A stretch of DNA of 64,000 nucleotides. It comes from Pseudomonas putida (GTDB lineage: Bacteria > Pseudomonadota > Gammaproteobacteria > Pseudomonadales > Pseudomonadaceae). The notes beneath the pieces are model-generated. The model searched no databases. It was not told where the DNA came from and worked only from the letters and a program-made list of their open reading frames with translations. Where the stretch lies: the NCBI RefSeq assembly GCF_026625125.1, contig NZ_CP113097.1, positions 4,884,001 through 4,948,000 on the forward strand, read 5' to 3'. Positions 1 through 8,544 of this stretch are shown here, piece after piece. Position 1 is the first letter of the stretch; each line of letters opens with the position of its first letter. Position numbers and translations under genes: made by a program.

Positions 1-385
1 CTAGCGCAGCCGTCAAGCTGGGTGGCAGCCAGGCAGTCTGGTTCGGCTCGTAGCTGTCTACAAGGTCGCGCTGATAGGTGACGACTTCGCGCATTGCCAA
101 TGGACGGGTCAACGACTTGCGCAGGGCGAGGCTCGCAGGCGACCAAGGCAGATCAGCGGAAGGAGACTGCGCAGACGCACTGTCTGGCAATCGAGCATCT
201 GCCGTGACCAGCCGGTAACGCGTGATGCGTCCGTCCTTCTCGCGCTGAACCTGGCCCGCCTCCAACAATGCATCGAGGTGACGCTTGACTGTGGCCCAAC
301 TTGCATCGAGACGCTCGGCGATCTCACGCGATCTTAGGCTCCGATCCTCCTGAAGCAGTTTCAGAATCTTGTTCAGCAATGTCAT
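1..385 (-). CDS. Winged-helix protein, probable Fic/DOC-family enzyme, partial (C-terminus beyond window)
   Basis: 128 codons are visible and the frame is still open at the left edge. Residues about 1-58 form a clear winged-helix DNA-binding domain (LLNKILKLLQED, then RSREIAERLDASWATVKRHL as recognition region, then a REKDGRITRYRL wing). After a Pro/Ser linker, residues about 88-123 (LTRPLAMREVVTYQRDLVD, then SYEPNQTAWLP) resemble the N-terminal segment that precedes the catalytic domain of Fic-family proteins, which usually AMPylate target proteins; the HPFxxGNGRxxR motif would lie outside the window, so the enzyme call is inference. The ATG at 385 has a GGAG Shine-Dalgarno about 8 nt upstream. 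The start codon is only 15 bp from a long 10-bp tandem repeat, so self-binding and autoregulation are plausible. Alternative: another wHTH regulator of the same general type. Confidence 0.6.
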   Translation of the reverse strand, partial: MTLLNKILKLLQEDRSLRSREIAERLDASWATVKRHLDALLEAGQVQREKDGRITRYRLVTADARLPDSASAQSPSADLPWSPASLALRKSLTRPLAMREVVTYQRDLVDSYEPNQTAWLPPSLTAAL

Positions 386-400
386 GGCGTCTCCGGATGC

Positions 401-557
401 AGCTCAATACAGCTCAATGCAGCTCAATATAGCTCAATACAGCTCAATCCAGCTCAATCCAGCTCAATCCAGCTCAATCCAGCTCAATCCAGCTCAATCC
501 AGCTCAATCCAGCTCAATCCAGCTCAATCCAGCTCAATCCAGCTCAATCCAGCTCAA
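401..557. repeat. 10-bp tandem repeat (agctcaatcc), about 15.7 copies, upstream of the wHTH/Fic-like gene
   Basis: Fifteen perfect-register 10-bp units plus a truncated sixteenth. On the + strand units 1-4 are variants (agctcaatac, -gc, -at, -ac) and units 5-15 are identical agctcaatcc; the last reads agctcaa. Read on the gene strand the unit is ggattgagct. The array ends 15 bp before the start codon of the wHTH gene, just beyond its ribosome binding site, so it must cover or displace the promoter. A period of 10 bp puts each unit on nearly the same face of the helix. A long + strand reading frame through the array (Q/S/N-rich) is judged spurious. The rest of the gap to the next gene (558-777) shows nothing recognisable. 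Confidence 0.97.
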
Positions 558-777
558 CGAGCTGAGGCCATTTCACTTTTGAATGCAAGCCCTTTTCAAC
601 CCGCAGTTTTTGACGCCACCCCAATGGCCACGGGCTCTCCAGCCATGCCTGGAATCTATTGGCCAGCACCTTTGCCCCCACCTAAGATGTCATTCGTCGG
701 ATATACACAGAAAGTATTGATGGCGTAATAGCACTTCGCCATAGTCGCGCTCCCATTTCTCGATATCTGTGCCAATC

Positions 778-1458
778 ATGAAATCAACTGTGCCTTGCCT
801 GGCAGCAATGATGCTGCTCAGTGGGTGCAATGGAGTGCCAACGTCCTACGTGTCGGACCCAGTCTACGATCAGGCGTTCGTGGTCACCTCCGGTGCACCG
901 CTGCCGATGTTGCTGATGGCCACCGCCATCCAGTGGAACGAAGACTACGCAGTAACCGCCAAGCACACCCCCTTCCTGCGCAACGTGGTCCATGAAGGCC
1001 TGGGTGATGTGGTGTTCTTCAAGCACAAGGCGGCGCAGGTGCCGCTCTGGCGGCAGTACGTGCCAGGCGAGTCTGTGACAGCGGTCGGCTTCAACAGCCT
1101 GATGATGCCCGTGCAGGGCAAGGGCCACACCCTGGCTTCGCTGGTACGCCTGCAGGGCACGCCAGGCAGCGTGTTCTATTCGGTGCACGACGGCCCGATG
1201 GTCAAAGGCATGTCCGGTGGCCCGGTGTTCGCCGACGACGGCAAGGTCGTGGGGATCAATGTCGCTTTCATCGCCAAAGATGAAATCGATGCGCGCAGCC
1301 GGCCGGACCTGGCCGACAAAGAGCGTGTCAGCGTGTTCATGTCGTATAGCGAAATCGACAAGGAATGGCGCCGCTTCCAGTACCTGGCCGATAAAACCAA
1401 GCCCAAGGCCGCGCCTGCCGCGATCAAAGGGTATGTCGCTGTGGCCGCCAAACCTTGA
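778..1458 (+). CDS. Trypsin-like serine peptidase lipoprotein
   Basis: 226 residues. The N-terminus (MKSTVPCLAAMMLLSGC) is a lipoprotein signal peptide with lipobox LLSG-C and Cys17 as predicted lipidation site, so the product is expected to be anchored in the cell envelope. The body looks like a chymotrypsin-fold (S1-like) peptidase: the probable catalytic triad is His63 (in AVTAKH), Asp77 (in LGDVVFFKH) and Ser146 (in KGMSGGPVF). It is short for the fold and has a Lys/Ala/Pro-rich tail. An in-frame GTG at 769 is possible, but the ATG at 778 gives the cleaner signal peptide. It stands alone between the repeat region and the bestrophin gene. The substrate is unknown and a non-proteolytic role cannot be excluded. 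Confidence 0.7.
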   Translation: MKSTVPCLAAMMLLSGCNGVPTSYVSDPVYDQAFVVTSGAPLPMLLMATAIQWNEDYAVTAKHTPFLRNVVHEGLGDVVFFKHKAAQVPLWRQYVPGESVTAVGFNSLMMPVQGKGHTLASLVRLQGTPGSVFYSVHDGPMVKGMSGGPVFADDGKVVGINVAFIAKDEIDARSRPDLADKERVSVFMSYSEIDKEWRRFQYLADKTKPKAAPAAIKGYVAVAAKP

Positions 1459-1628
1459 ATTGAACCTGGGCTCAGGCCAGCACGACTCATGCAAACGGGC
1501 CTGCCACGGCAGGCGCAGAAGGGCAAGAGGGTCGCGCTGGCGAGATCAAAACGTCTTGCAACAACCACCCGCGAACCTTCTTCGACCCTCGACGTCCGAT
1601 CCTGCATCCCCCTTTCGAGGTTCCCCGC

Positions 1629-2552
1629 GTGAAAGAAATCATCGCCCGCAAGTATCGCCTGGTGGTGAAGACCTTCGGCTACATCGGCTGGTCGCTGTTC
1701 TGGCTGCTGATCTGGGACGTGCTGGTCACCATCGATTTCATGCTGTTCTTGAACAGCAAATTCACCCTGCCATTGATCCCGCTGACACTGCTGGGTTCGG
1801 CGCTGGTAGTGCTGGTGAGTTTTCGCAACAGCAGCGCCTACAACCGCTGGTGGGAGGCGCGTACCTTATGGGGCGCGCTGGTGAACAGTTCACGCAGCTT
1901 CGCCCGGCAGACGCTGACGCTGATCGACGACACCGACGACGGCCTGAACCCGGTCAAGGCCACCTTGTTGCGCCGGCATATCGCTTATGTGAACTGCCTG
2001 GCAGCACACCTCAAAGGCGAAGCCTGCCCAGACGAGCTGATGGCGTTCATTCCCCCAGGAGAGTTCGAGCGGCGCAACCGTTCGAACAATTTCGCCAACG
2101 ATATCCTCAGTGGCTCGGCGGCCCTGCTTGCCCGCGAATACAAGGCCGGGCGGCTGGACAGCATCCGCCTGGCGCGGCTGGAATCGACGCTGGTGGACCT
2201 GTCCAACGCCCAAGGCGGCATGGAGCGTATCGCCAACACGCCGCTGCCCTACCCTTACGTGTACTTTCCGCGGCTGTTCATCTCGTTGTTCTGCCTGATC
2301 GTGCCTGTGGGCCTGGTCGAGTCGCTGGGCTGGTTCACGCCACTGGCGTCTACCGTGGTGGGGTTCATGCTACTCGCCATCGAGCGGATCGGCACCGACC
2401 TGCAGAGCCCGTTCCGCTTCAGTGAACACCAGATCCAGATGGACGCCATTTGCGAGACCATCGAGCGCAACCTGGAGTCGATGCAGCGTGAAGCGCAGTG
2501 CGGGGAGTTAGGCGCCGAGGCGTTCAGGCCCGCACATAACGCTGGCGCATGA
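1629..2552 (+). CDS. Bestrophin family ion channel (YneE-type)
   Basis: 307 residues, typical for bacterial bestrophins, which form pentameric ion channels in the inner membrane. Hydrophobic segments lie near residues 17-45 and 50-65, followed by the family hallmark RNSSAYNRWWEAR (about 66-78), and later segments around 210-255. The conserved helical region with DLQSPFRF near the C-terminus also matches the family. The start is the GTG at 1629. The 3' end overlaps the 3' end of the convergent permease gene by 29 bp (2524-2552), so transcripts of the two genes would be antisense at their ends. The transported ion is not predictable from the sequence. Confidence 0.88.
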   Translation: MKEIIARKYRLVVKTFGYIGWSLFWLLIWDVLVTIDFMLFLNSKFTLPLIPLTLLGSALVVLVSFRNSSAYNRWWEARTLWGALVNSSRSFARQTLTLIDDTDDGLNPVKATLLRRHIAYVNCLAAHLKGEACPDELMAFIPPGEFERRNRSNNFANDILSGSAALLAREYKAGRLDSIRLARLESTLVDLSNAQGGMERIANTPLPYPYVYFPRLFISLFCLIVPVGLVESLGWFTPLASTVVGFMLLAIERIGTDLQSPFRFSEHQIQMDAICETIERNLESMQREAQCGELGAEAFRPAHNAGA

Positions 2553-3291
2553 CATCACTGAATACGTCCACCAGCAGCACCAGGACCAGCATGGCCAGGA
2601 TCACCGTGCTGGCCTGGGCCTCCTGGAACAGGCTCAGCGTGGTATAGAGCATCTGCCCCAGCCCCCCTGCGCCAACGAGGCCAAGCACACTGGCCATACG
2701 GATGTTGTTTTCCCAGCGGTACAGGCTGTAAGCCAGCAACTGCGGCCACAGGTTGGGCAAGGTGCCGAAGCAGAACGCCGCCAGTTGCCCGCCACCTTGC
2801 AGGCGAATCGCCGCCGCCGGCTCGGCCGGGGTATTTTCCAATGCCTCGGCGTACAACCGGCCAAGCACACCTGCCGTGTGCAGAGCCAGTGCAAGCGTCC
2901 CGGCATTGGGGCCAAGCCCTGCGGCCAGTACCATCAGCGCCGCCCATACCAGCTCGGGGATGGCCCGCAGGGCATTGAGCAGCAGGCGCGCCGAAGCCTG
3001 CAGCGGCCAACCGAAACGCCCCGCTGCGGGCAATGCCAACAGCATGCCCAGCACCATTGCCAGCAGCGTACCCAGCCCGGACATGGCCAGGGTTTCCAGG
3101 GCACCGCGCGCCACCGCTTGCAGATGTTCGGGGGTAACGTCCGGGTGCAGAAAACGCCCGGCATACTCGGCCATCTGTCCCAGCCCGCCGTTACCCACCA
3201 GCGCCTGCAGGTCCAGGTCCAGGTAGCTGAACGAGGCGACTACCGCGCCAACCAGGGCAGCCATCACCAGCAGATTGATCACGCGGCCCAT
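2524..3291 (-). CDS. ABC transporter permease, PhnE-type, second permease of a putative selenate/phosphonate importer
   Basis: 255 residues with about six hydrophobic segments and the binding-protein-dependent transport (MetI-like) signature: an EAA-like stretch around residues 160-185 (YAEALENTPAEPAAAIRLQG) and GLVGAGGLGQ near residue 210. It is homologous to the preceding permease of the same operon (both carry GxVGAGGLGQ), so the importer probably uses a heterodimeric channel. Its start overlaps the upstream permease gene by 13 bp, indicating translational coupling. It is the last gene of a four-gene operon transcribed right to left. Substrate is discussed at the binding-protein gene. Confidence 0.85.
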   Translation of the reverse strand: MGRVINLLVMAALVGAVVASFSYLDLDLQALVGNGGLGQMAEYAGRFLHPDVTPEHLQAVARGALETLAMSGLGTLLAMVLGMLLALPAAGRFGWPLQASARLLLNALRAIPELVWAALMVLAAGLGPNAGTLALALHTAGVLGRLYAEALENTPAEPAAAIRLQGGGQLAAFCFGTLPNLWPQLLAYSLYRWENNIRMASVLGLVGAGGLGQMLYTTLSLFQEAQASTVILAMLVLVLLVDVFSDVMRQRYVRA

Positions 3292-4115
3292 GCCAATCGC
3301 CCCCGCAGGAAGCGGCTGAGCAGGTCGGCCAGCAGCACCAGGCCAAAGAAGGCGAGCAGCATGCTCGCCACCTCACCGCCTGCGAACATGCGCATCGACA
3401 GGTCGATCTGCTGGCCCAGCCCCCCAGCACCCACGAAACCCATCACCACCGAGGCGCGCACCGCGCACTCCCAGCGGTAGACGGTGTACGACACAAGCTC
3501 GGTGCCAGCACTGGGCAGGATGCCGTAGAAGAAGGCGGTCAGCCGGCCACTGCCCGCTTGCAGCAGGGCATGCGCCGGGCGCTGGTCGACCGACTCGAAA
3601 ATTTCCGCATAGACCTTACCGAGCATACCGCTGTAGGTGATGGCGATGGCCAGCACCCCCGCCGTTGGCCCCAGCCCTACCGCGCGCACGAACAGCAACG
3701 CCCAGACGACCTCGGGGACACTGCGCAGGAAAATCAACAGCCCCCGCACCGGCATCCTGAGCAGGCGGGACCAAGCCCCGGAACGGCCGCCGCGAGAGGC
3801 TGCGCGCAACGACAAGGCGCGGCTGGCCAGCAAGCTGGCCGGGATTGCCAGCAGCAGCGCAAGCACCATGCCGGCAGTGGCCACCGCCAATGTCTGCAGG
3901 GTCGCCTCGTAGAGCAATTTGAGGAACTCGCCATCATGCGCCGGCGGCCAGAAGGCGCTGGTGAAGCTGGCGATCTGCTGGCGGTTTTCCGCTTGCAGCA
4001 GCACACCCGGGTTCAGCTCGCTCAACTGCGCCCCAGGCCACAGCAGGGCCAGCGCAACCAGGGCGACGAACAGGCGCGGTACAAACGCCGGATCCCGGGC
4101 GCTGGCTTTCAGCAT
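3279..4115 (-). CDS. ABC transporter permease, PhnE-type, first permease of the importer
   Basis: 278 residues, inner-membrane permease. An N-terminal transmembrane segment (about 12-32) is followed by a periplasmic stretch and the five-helix core; the EAA-type loop (YAEIFESVDQRPAHALLQAG) and GFVGAGGLGQQ are present in the C-terminal third. The gene overlaps the ATPase gene upstream by 7 bp and the second permease by 13 bp, a tight operon. Family knowledge: PhnE-like permeases transport phosphonates, phosphite or related oxyanions; here the neighbours selD and mnmH favour a selenium oxyanion, which is inference. Confidence 0.85.
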   Translation of the reverse strand: MLKASARDPAFVPRLFVALVALALLWPGAQLSELNPGVLLQAENRQQIASFTSAFWPPAHDGEFLKLLYEATLQTLAVATAGMVLALLLAIPASLLASRALSLRAASRGGRSGAWSRLLRMPVRGLLIFLRSVPEVVWALLFVRAVGLGPTAGVLAIAITYSGMLGKVYAEIFESVDQRPAHALLQAGSGRLTAFFYGILPSAGTELVSYTVYRWECAVRASVVMGFVGAGGLGQQIDLSMRMFAGGEVASMLLAFFGLVLLADLLSRFLRGRLAWAA

Positions 4116-4903
4116 CGCGGAATCTGCACAGCCAAGGTCGGCGCCTGGGGCAGTGGTGACCCCAACTGCTCGTTGGCGTAAAGCGCATCGAGCATCTGCT
4201 CGGTCACAGCCTCGGCAGAGCAGTCGAACGCCACCCTGCCCTCTCGAATGCCGATAACCCGCGGGAAATGCGCCAAGGCCAGGTCCACTGCATGCAGGCT
4301 GGCTACCAGCGTCACGCCGTGAGCTTGAGCATGGCGGTTGAGCAGGGCCAGACTGTGCTCGGCCAGCACGGGGTCCATCGCTGACACCGGCTCATCGGTC
4401 AGCAGTACCTCGGGCCGCTGATACAGCGCGCGCGCAATGCCGACGCGCTGCAACTGGCCCCCGGAAAGCTGCCCGCACTGGACGAACAGCTTTTCCGCCA
4501 AGCCCAGCTCGGCCAGCACCTGGCGTGCCCCCTGCACATCGGTGGGGTACACGAGGTTGAGCAGCGAACGCAACGTACCCCACTGGCCCAGACGCCCGGC
4601 CAGCACGGCAGTCACCACCCGCTGGCGAGGCGGCAAGGGCGGCGCCTGATGTACCAGGCCGACCCTGGCGCGCAGCCGCTGGCGAGCCTTTGCCGACAAC
4701 GCCCAAGGCTGCTCACCCAACAAATCCAGGCGCCCTGCGCTGGGCTGTACGGCAGTGGCCATCAGGTGCAGCAGGCTGGATTTGCCGGCCCCTGAAGGGC
4801 CGATGATCGCAACACGCTCACCCTGGGTGATACGCACAGACACCGAGTCAAGCGCGCGAACCTGGCCGTGGCGCAGCCCCGCGTCGAGCAGCGTGATAGT
4901 CAC
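4109..4903 (-). CDS. ABC transporter ATP-binding protein, PhnC-type
   Basis: 264 residues, cytoplasmic ATPase of the importer. Walker A is GPSGAGKSS (about residues 35-43), the ABC signature is [15 protein letters not shown], and Walker B is [14 protein letters not shown]. Length and order of motifs fit the PhnC family. It overlaps the binding-protein gene by 4 bp (ATGA) and the first permease gene by 7 bp. No C-P lyase or phosphite dehydrogenase genes are nearby, so a phosphonate role is not supported by context. Confidence 0.87.
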   Translation of the reverse strand: MTITLLDAGLRHGQVRALDSVSVRITQGERVAIIGPSGAGKSSLLHLMATAVQPSAGRLDLLGEQPWALSAKARQRLRARVGLVHQAPPLPPRQRVVTAVLAGRLGQWGTLRSLLNLVYPTDVQGARQVLAELGLAEKLFVQCGQLSGGQLQRVGIARALYQRPEVLLTDEPVSAMDPVLAEHSLALLNRHAQAHGVTLVASLHAVDLALAHFPRVIGIREGRVAFDCSAEAVTEQMLDALYANEQLGSPLPQAPTLAVQIPRC

Positions 4904-5754
4904 TTGAGCAGGCCGGCCTCACGTGCCGCCTGCTCGGTGCCCTGGTAGTTCTCAGGCTTGGTTTCGATGAAACGGCTGGCGGCCTGCAGGTCGAGGATCT
5001 TCTTGTGCTCCGGGTTCGAAGGGTCCAGGGCGAGGAAGGCTTGCTTGATCTTGTCTTTGAGCGCTGGGTCCATGTTGCCGCGCACGGTCCAGTTGTAGTC
5101 ATAGTAGGTCGGGGTGGTCGCAAACACCTTGACCTTGCTGGTATCGACCTTGCCGGCATCGACCAGCTTCTGCCAGACGCTGGCGTTGAGCACGCCACCA
5201 TCGACCTTGCCGGACTGGACCCAGGCCACGGTTGCGTCGTGGGCTCCGGAGTAGGCGACGCGGCTGAAGTAGCCCTCAGGCTTGATGTTGTCTTGCTTGA
5301 GCATGAAGTAGCGCGGCATCAGGCTGCCAGAGGTGGACGAAATCGAACCGAAGGCGAAGGACTTGCCCTTGAGGTCGGCCAGGCTCTTCACCTGCGGGTT
5401 GGCGGTGATGAACTTGGAGGTGAACTGGGCATCCTGCTCACGCTGCACCAGCGGCGTGGCGGTCGGGTCTTTGAGGTGCACCTGAACGAAGGTGAAACCA
5501 CCCAGCCAGGCCAGGTCCAGACGGTCGCTGGCCAGCGATTCAACCACTGCCGGGTAGTCGGCCACCGGCACGAACTTCACCTGCATGCCCAGTTGCTGGG
5601 ACAGGTATTTGCCCAGCGGCTCGAACTTGCGCAGCAGCTCGGTCGGCGCTTCGTCGGGAATGGCACTGACCCGCAAGGTGTCAGCGGCCTGCGCTACAAC
5701 GGCACAGCAGGACATCACGAGGCCGGCGGCGAGCGCCAGAGGGCGTTTGAGCAT
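4900..5754 (-). CDS. Periplasmic substrate-binding protein, PhnD family, putative selenate/selenium oxyanion importer
   Basis: 284 residues. A Sec signal peptide ([24 protein letters not shown]) precedes a type 2 periplasmic binding protein of the PhnD/PtxB family: [31 protein letters not shown], then the anion-binding loop [12 protein letters not shown]. The ATG at 5754 has a GGAG motif upstream and begins the signal peptide, so it is preferred over an upstream in-frame start. It is the first gene of the importer operon and is divergent from selD-mnmH across 123 bp. Genes of this type next to selD are, as I recall, annotated as putative selenate ABC transporters; the substrate is therefore inferred from context and not seen in the sequence. 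Confidence 0.8.
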   Translation of the reverse strand: MLKRPLALAAGLVMSCCAVVAQAADTLRVSAIPDEAPTELLRKFEPLGKYLSQQLGMQVKFVPVADYPAVVESLASDRLDLAWLGGFTFVQVHLKDPTATPLVQREQDAQFTSKFITANPQVKSLADLKGKSFAFGSISSTSGSLMPRYFMLKQDNIKPEGYFSRVAYSGAHDATVAWVQSGKVDGGVLNASVWQKLVDAGKVDTSKVKVFATTPTYYDYNWTVRGNMDPALKDKIKQAFLALDPSNPEHKKILDLQAASRFIETKPENYQGTEQAAREAGLLK

Positions 5755-5841
5755 GGGATTCTCCGGTTCAATAGCGGGGAAAGTGTCAGCGATAGGCAGA
5801 CGGAGATGGATTATAAGTGGCACGGACGCAAAGGCCAGCTT

Positions 5842-5850
5842 TGCTACAAT
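5842..5850 (+). promoter_or_regulatory. Candidate extended -10 promoter of selD-mnmH
   Basis: The sequence TGCTACAAT carries the extended -10 TG dinucleotide and a TACAAT hexamer, 27 bp before the selD ATG. No convincing -35 is visible at 17 bp, which is common for extended -10 promoters. The start site is predicted near 5857. Confidence 0.45.
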
Positions 5851-5877
5851 CGCCCATCACGAAAAATGAGGTGCGTA

Positions 5878-6912
5878 ATGAGCGAGCCGATTCGCCTGAC
5901 CCAATACAGCCATGGTGCTGGCTGTGGCTGCAAGATCTCCCCCAAGGTGCTGGATGTGATCCTGGCCGAAAGTGGCGTCCAGGCCCATGACCAGAACCTG
6001 TGGGTCGGCAACGCATCGCGCGATGATGCCGCCGTGTACGCCCTGGATGATGAGCGCGGCGTGGTTTCCACCACCGACTTTTTCATGCCCATCGTCGATG
6101 ACCCCTACGACTTCGGCCGCATCGCCGCCACCAACGCCATCAGCGATATCTACGCCATGGGCGGCGACCCGTTGATGGCCATCGCCATCCTCGGCTGGCC
6201 GGTCAACGTGCTGCCGCCCGAAGTGGCCCGTGAAGTTATTCGCGGTGGCCGCGCCGTGTGCGCCGAAGCCGGCATCCCCCTGGCCGGCGGGCATTCGATC
6301 GATGCCCCCGAGCCGATCTTCGGCCTGGCTGTCACCGGCGTGGTCAGCAAGCGCCACCTCAAGCGCAATGACACCGCGACAGAGGGTTGCCGCCTGTACC
6401 TGACCAAGCCCTTGGGCATCGGCATCCTCACCACCGCCGAGAAAAAGGCCAAGCTGCGCGACCAGGACCAGGGCCTGGCCCGCGACTGGATGTGCACGCT
6501 CAACACCCCCGGCAGCCGCTTTGGCAAGCTCGACGGTGTCAAGGCGATGACCGACGTGACCGGTTTCGGCCTGCTCGGCCACCTGGTCGAGTTGGCAGAG
6601 GGCAGCGGGCTGACCGCACACCTGGACTACGCCGCCGTTCCGCGCCTGCCGGGCATCGAGCACTACATGGCCGAGGGCTGCATCCCCGGCGGTACTCTGC
6701 GCAACTTCGACAGCTACGGGCACAAAATCGGTGCGCTGACCGACGATCAGAAGCACCTGCTGTGCGACCCGCAAACCAGTGGCGGCCTGCTGGTAGCGGT
6801 CACCCCCGAAGGCGAGCAGGCGTTTCTTGCCGTCGCCGCCGAACTTGGCCTGGACCTTGCGCCGATCGGCCTGCTGGCTGAGCGACAGAGCCACGCAGTC
6901 GAGGTGAACTGA
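5878..6912 (+). CDS. selD: Selenide, water dikinase
   Basis: 344 residues. It makes selenophosphate from selenide and ATP in the cytoplasm; selenophosphate feeds 2-selenouridine and, where present, selenocysteine. The catalytic motif HGAGCGCK is intact with Cys16 and Lys19 (the E. coli Cys17/Lys20 pair), so this is the cysteine form, not a selenoprotein. ATP/Mg-binding regions follow ([24 protein letters not shown], and GHSIDAPEP), then the AIRS C-terminal domain with [11 protein letters not shown] and DPQTSGGLL. The stop codon overlaps the mnmH start by one base (TGATG), so the two are translationally coupled. No selA or selB is visible in this window. Confidence 0.97.
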   Translation: MSEPIRLTQYSHGAGCGCKISPKVLDVILAESGVQAHDQNLWVGNASRDDAAVYALDDERGVVSTTDFFMPIVDDPYDFGRIAATNAISDIYAMGGDPLMAIAILGWPVNVLPPEVAREVIRGGRAVCAEAGIPLAGGHSIDAPEPIFGLAVTGVVSKRHLKRNDTATEGCRLYLTKPLGIGILTTAEKKAKLRDQDQGLARDWMCTLNTPGSRFGKLDGVKAMTDVTGFGLLGHLVELAEGSGLTAHLDYAAVPRLPGIEHYMAEGCIPGGTLRNFDSYGHKIGALTDDQKHLLCDPQTSGGLLVAVTPEGEQAFLAVAAELGLDLAPIGLLAERQSHAVEVN

Positions 6913-8009
6913 TGCGCCACGACTGCACCGACTTCCGCCAGTTGTTCCTCGACGATGTGCCGATGATGGACATGCGTGCGCCCGTCGAATTTGCCAAGGG
7001 CGCCTTCCCCGGCGTGGTCAATCTGCCGCTGATGACCGACCAGGAGCGGCAAAAGGTCGGTACCTGCTACAAGCAGCAGGGCCAGGCCGCCGCCATCACC
7101 CTTGGCCATCAACTGGTCAGCGGCACCATTAAGCGCGAGCGACTGCACGCCTGGGCCAGCTTTGCCAAGGCCCACCCCGATGGCTACCTGTACTGCGCCC
7201 GCGGCGGCCTGCGCTCGCTGATCGTTCAGCAGTGGCTGCGCGACGAAGCCGGCATCGCCTACCCGCGTATCAAGGGTGGCTATAAAGCCATGCGCACGTT
7301 CCTGTTGGAAACAACCCAGCAGGCCGTGGAGCAATGCGATTTCGTTCTGCTCGGCGGCCTGACCGGCACTGGCAAGACCGATGTGCTGCACCAACTGAGC
7401 AACGTGATCGACCTTGAAGGGCATGCCAACCATCGAGGTTCGAGCTTCGGCAAACGTGCCACCGGGCAGCCGGCGCAGATCGATTTCGAGAACAAGCTGG
7501 CCATCGACGTGCTGAAAAAACGCGCCCGCGGTATCGAGCAATTCGTGCTGGAGGACGAGGGCCGTATCGTCGGGAGCTGCACCGTGCCGCTGGAGCTGTA
7601 CCAGGGTATGCAGCAGTACCCATTGGTATGGCTGGAGGACAGCTTCGAAAACCGTGTGGAACGCATTCTGCGTGACTACGTGGTTAACCTGTGCGCCGAA
7701 TTCGTCGCGCTCCATGGCGAAGAGCTCGGGCGCCGGCTGTTCGCTGAGCGCCTGTTACAGAGCATGAGCAACATCCACAAGCGCCTGGGCGGCGAGCGCT
7801 GTCAGCGCCTGTCAGAGATCATGCGCCTGGCGCTGGATGAGCAGCAGCGCACCGGGGGTATCGATTTACACCGGGGGTGGATCGAGGGGTTGCTGAAGGA
7901 ATACTACGACCCGATGTATGCCTACCAGCGTGATGCCAAGGCGGACCGTATCGAGTTTGCAGGGGATGCTGTGGAGGTGCGCGAGTACCTCAAGGCTCGC
8001 CATCGCTAG
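6912..8009 (+). CDS. mnmH: tRNA 2-selenouridine synthase
   Basis: 365 residues (also called selU/ybbB). It replaces sulfur by selenium at the wobble uridine of some tRNAs using selenophosphate from SelD. An N-terminal rhodanese domain carries Cys95 in [11 protein letters not shown], and the following P-loop is GGLTGTGKT (148-156), involved in geranylation/selenation chemistry. The rest matches the family ([29 protein letters not shown]). It overlaps selD by one base and forms the end of the operon; a GC-rich palindrome plus REP elements begins at its stop codon. Confidence 0.95.
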   Translation: MRHDCTDFRQLFLDDVPMMDMRAPVEFAKGAFPGVVNLPLMTDQERQKVGTCYKQQGQAAAITLGHQLVSGTIKRERLHAWASFAKAHPDGYLYCARGGLRSLIVQQWLRDEAGIAYPRIKGGYKAMRTFLLETTQQAVEQCDFVLLGGLTGTGKTDVLHQLSNVIDLEGHANHRGSSFGKRATGQPAQIDFENKLAIDVLKKRARGIEQFVLEDEGRIVGSCTVPLELYQGMQQYPLVWLEDSFENRVERILRDYVVNLCAEFVALHGEELGRRLFAERLLQSMSNIHKRLGGERCQRLSEIMRLALDEQQRTGGIDLHRGWIEGLLKEYYDPMYAYQRDAKADRIEFAGDAVEVREYLKARHR

Positions 8010-8131
8010 GGCCGCTTTGCGGCCCATCGCCGGCAAGCCGGCTCCCACAGGGACCGCGTCAGCTTCTAGGCATTTCTAAAAGCCGGCGCAATCCATGTGG
8101 GAGCTGGCTTGCCAGCGATGGGGCCCGCAGG
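8007..8131. repeat. Pair of inverted REP elements
   Basis: One REP unit at about 8009-8056 (ggccgctttgcggcc followed by catcgccggcaagccggct) and an inverted, more diverged unit at about 8094-8128 (gtgggagctggcttgccagc). Together they form a REP pair with about 40 bp between, in the space between the convergent ends of mnmH and the next gene. The first unit begins with a GGCCGC-ttt-GCGGCC hairpin that could slow or stop transcription from mnmH. Confidence 0.85.
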
Positions 8132-8138
8132 AGCAACA

Positions 8139-8525
8139 TCATTGCCCGGGGCTTAGCACCCGCTCCAGTTCTGCCGCCCGCTCGCGGGTCATGTCCATCA
8201 TGCACATCCCGCCCTCCAGCTGGGCCATCGTGCCGCCGCTGGCTTGCACGTGGAATTTGCAGTTGCCATCCCGGTAAGCGATCCACTGGCGCTGAACATC
8301 GCGCAAGCTCTTCTTAGGCCCCGCCTCGAGCTTGCCCATCAGTTGTTTGTAAGCCCGGTTCAACCGCGCGTCCTGCAGCTGGGTCTCGGCCTGGATGCAA
8401 CTGCTCATCGCCACCGTACTGGAAGCCTTGTCCATGCACTGGGTGTAGCTCGGCGAGGTGTCCTCGGCCATCGCCACAGGCATGCAGCAAGCCAAGCCCA
8501 ACCCCATCAAAAACTGCTTGTTCAT
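8139..8525 (-). CDS. LprI/DUF1311-family periplasmic protein
   Basis: 128 residues from the ATG at 8525, which has a good AGGAGAGG ribosome binding site. The signal peptide is MNKQFLMGLGLACCMPVAMA. The mature part has the family pattern of paired cysteines and the motif LNRAYKQLM, then DVQRQWIAYRDGNC, typical of the DUF1311 domain found in LprI lysozyme-inhibitor-like proteins. Function in the periplasm is unknown; lysozyme inhibition is only a family-level suggestion. It lies downstream of a membrane protein gene on the same strand with a 19-bp gap and could be co-transcribed. Confidence 0.75.
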   Translation of the reverse strand: MNKQFLMGLGLACCMPVAMAEDTSPSYTQCMDKASSTVAMSSCIQAETQLQDARLNRAYKQLMGKLEAGPKKSLRDVQRQWIAYRDGNCKFHVQASGGTMAQLEGGMCMMDMTRERAAELERVLSPGQ

Positions 8526-8544
8526 CACCCTCTCCTGGTCAATT

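Noticed and set aside
401..557. CRISPR-like array at the left end
   Set aside because: Units are 10 bp and contiguous with no spacers.
369..728. Open frame with Q/S/N-rich repeats through the 10-bp array
   Set aside because: The repeat of any 10-bp unit gives a 30-bp coding period; the frame has no ribosome binding site, overlaps the start of the wHTH gene, and its composition follows from the DNA repeat alone.
2524..5754. True phosphonate or phosphite uptake
   Set aside because: No catabolic genes for these compounds nearby; kept only as an alternative to the selenium hypothesis.
5005..5877. N-terminal extension of selD by 291 codons antisense to the binding-protein gene
   Set aside because: The ATG at 5878 gives the exact N-terminus of SelD; the extension is the reverse of a well-supported gene.
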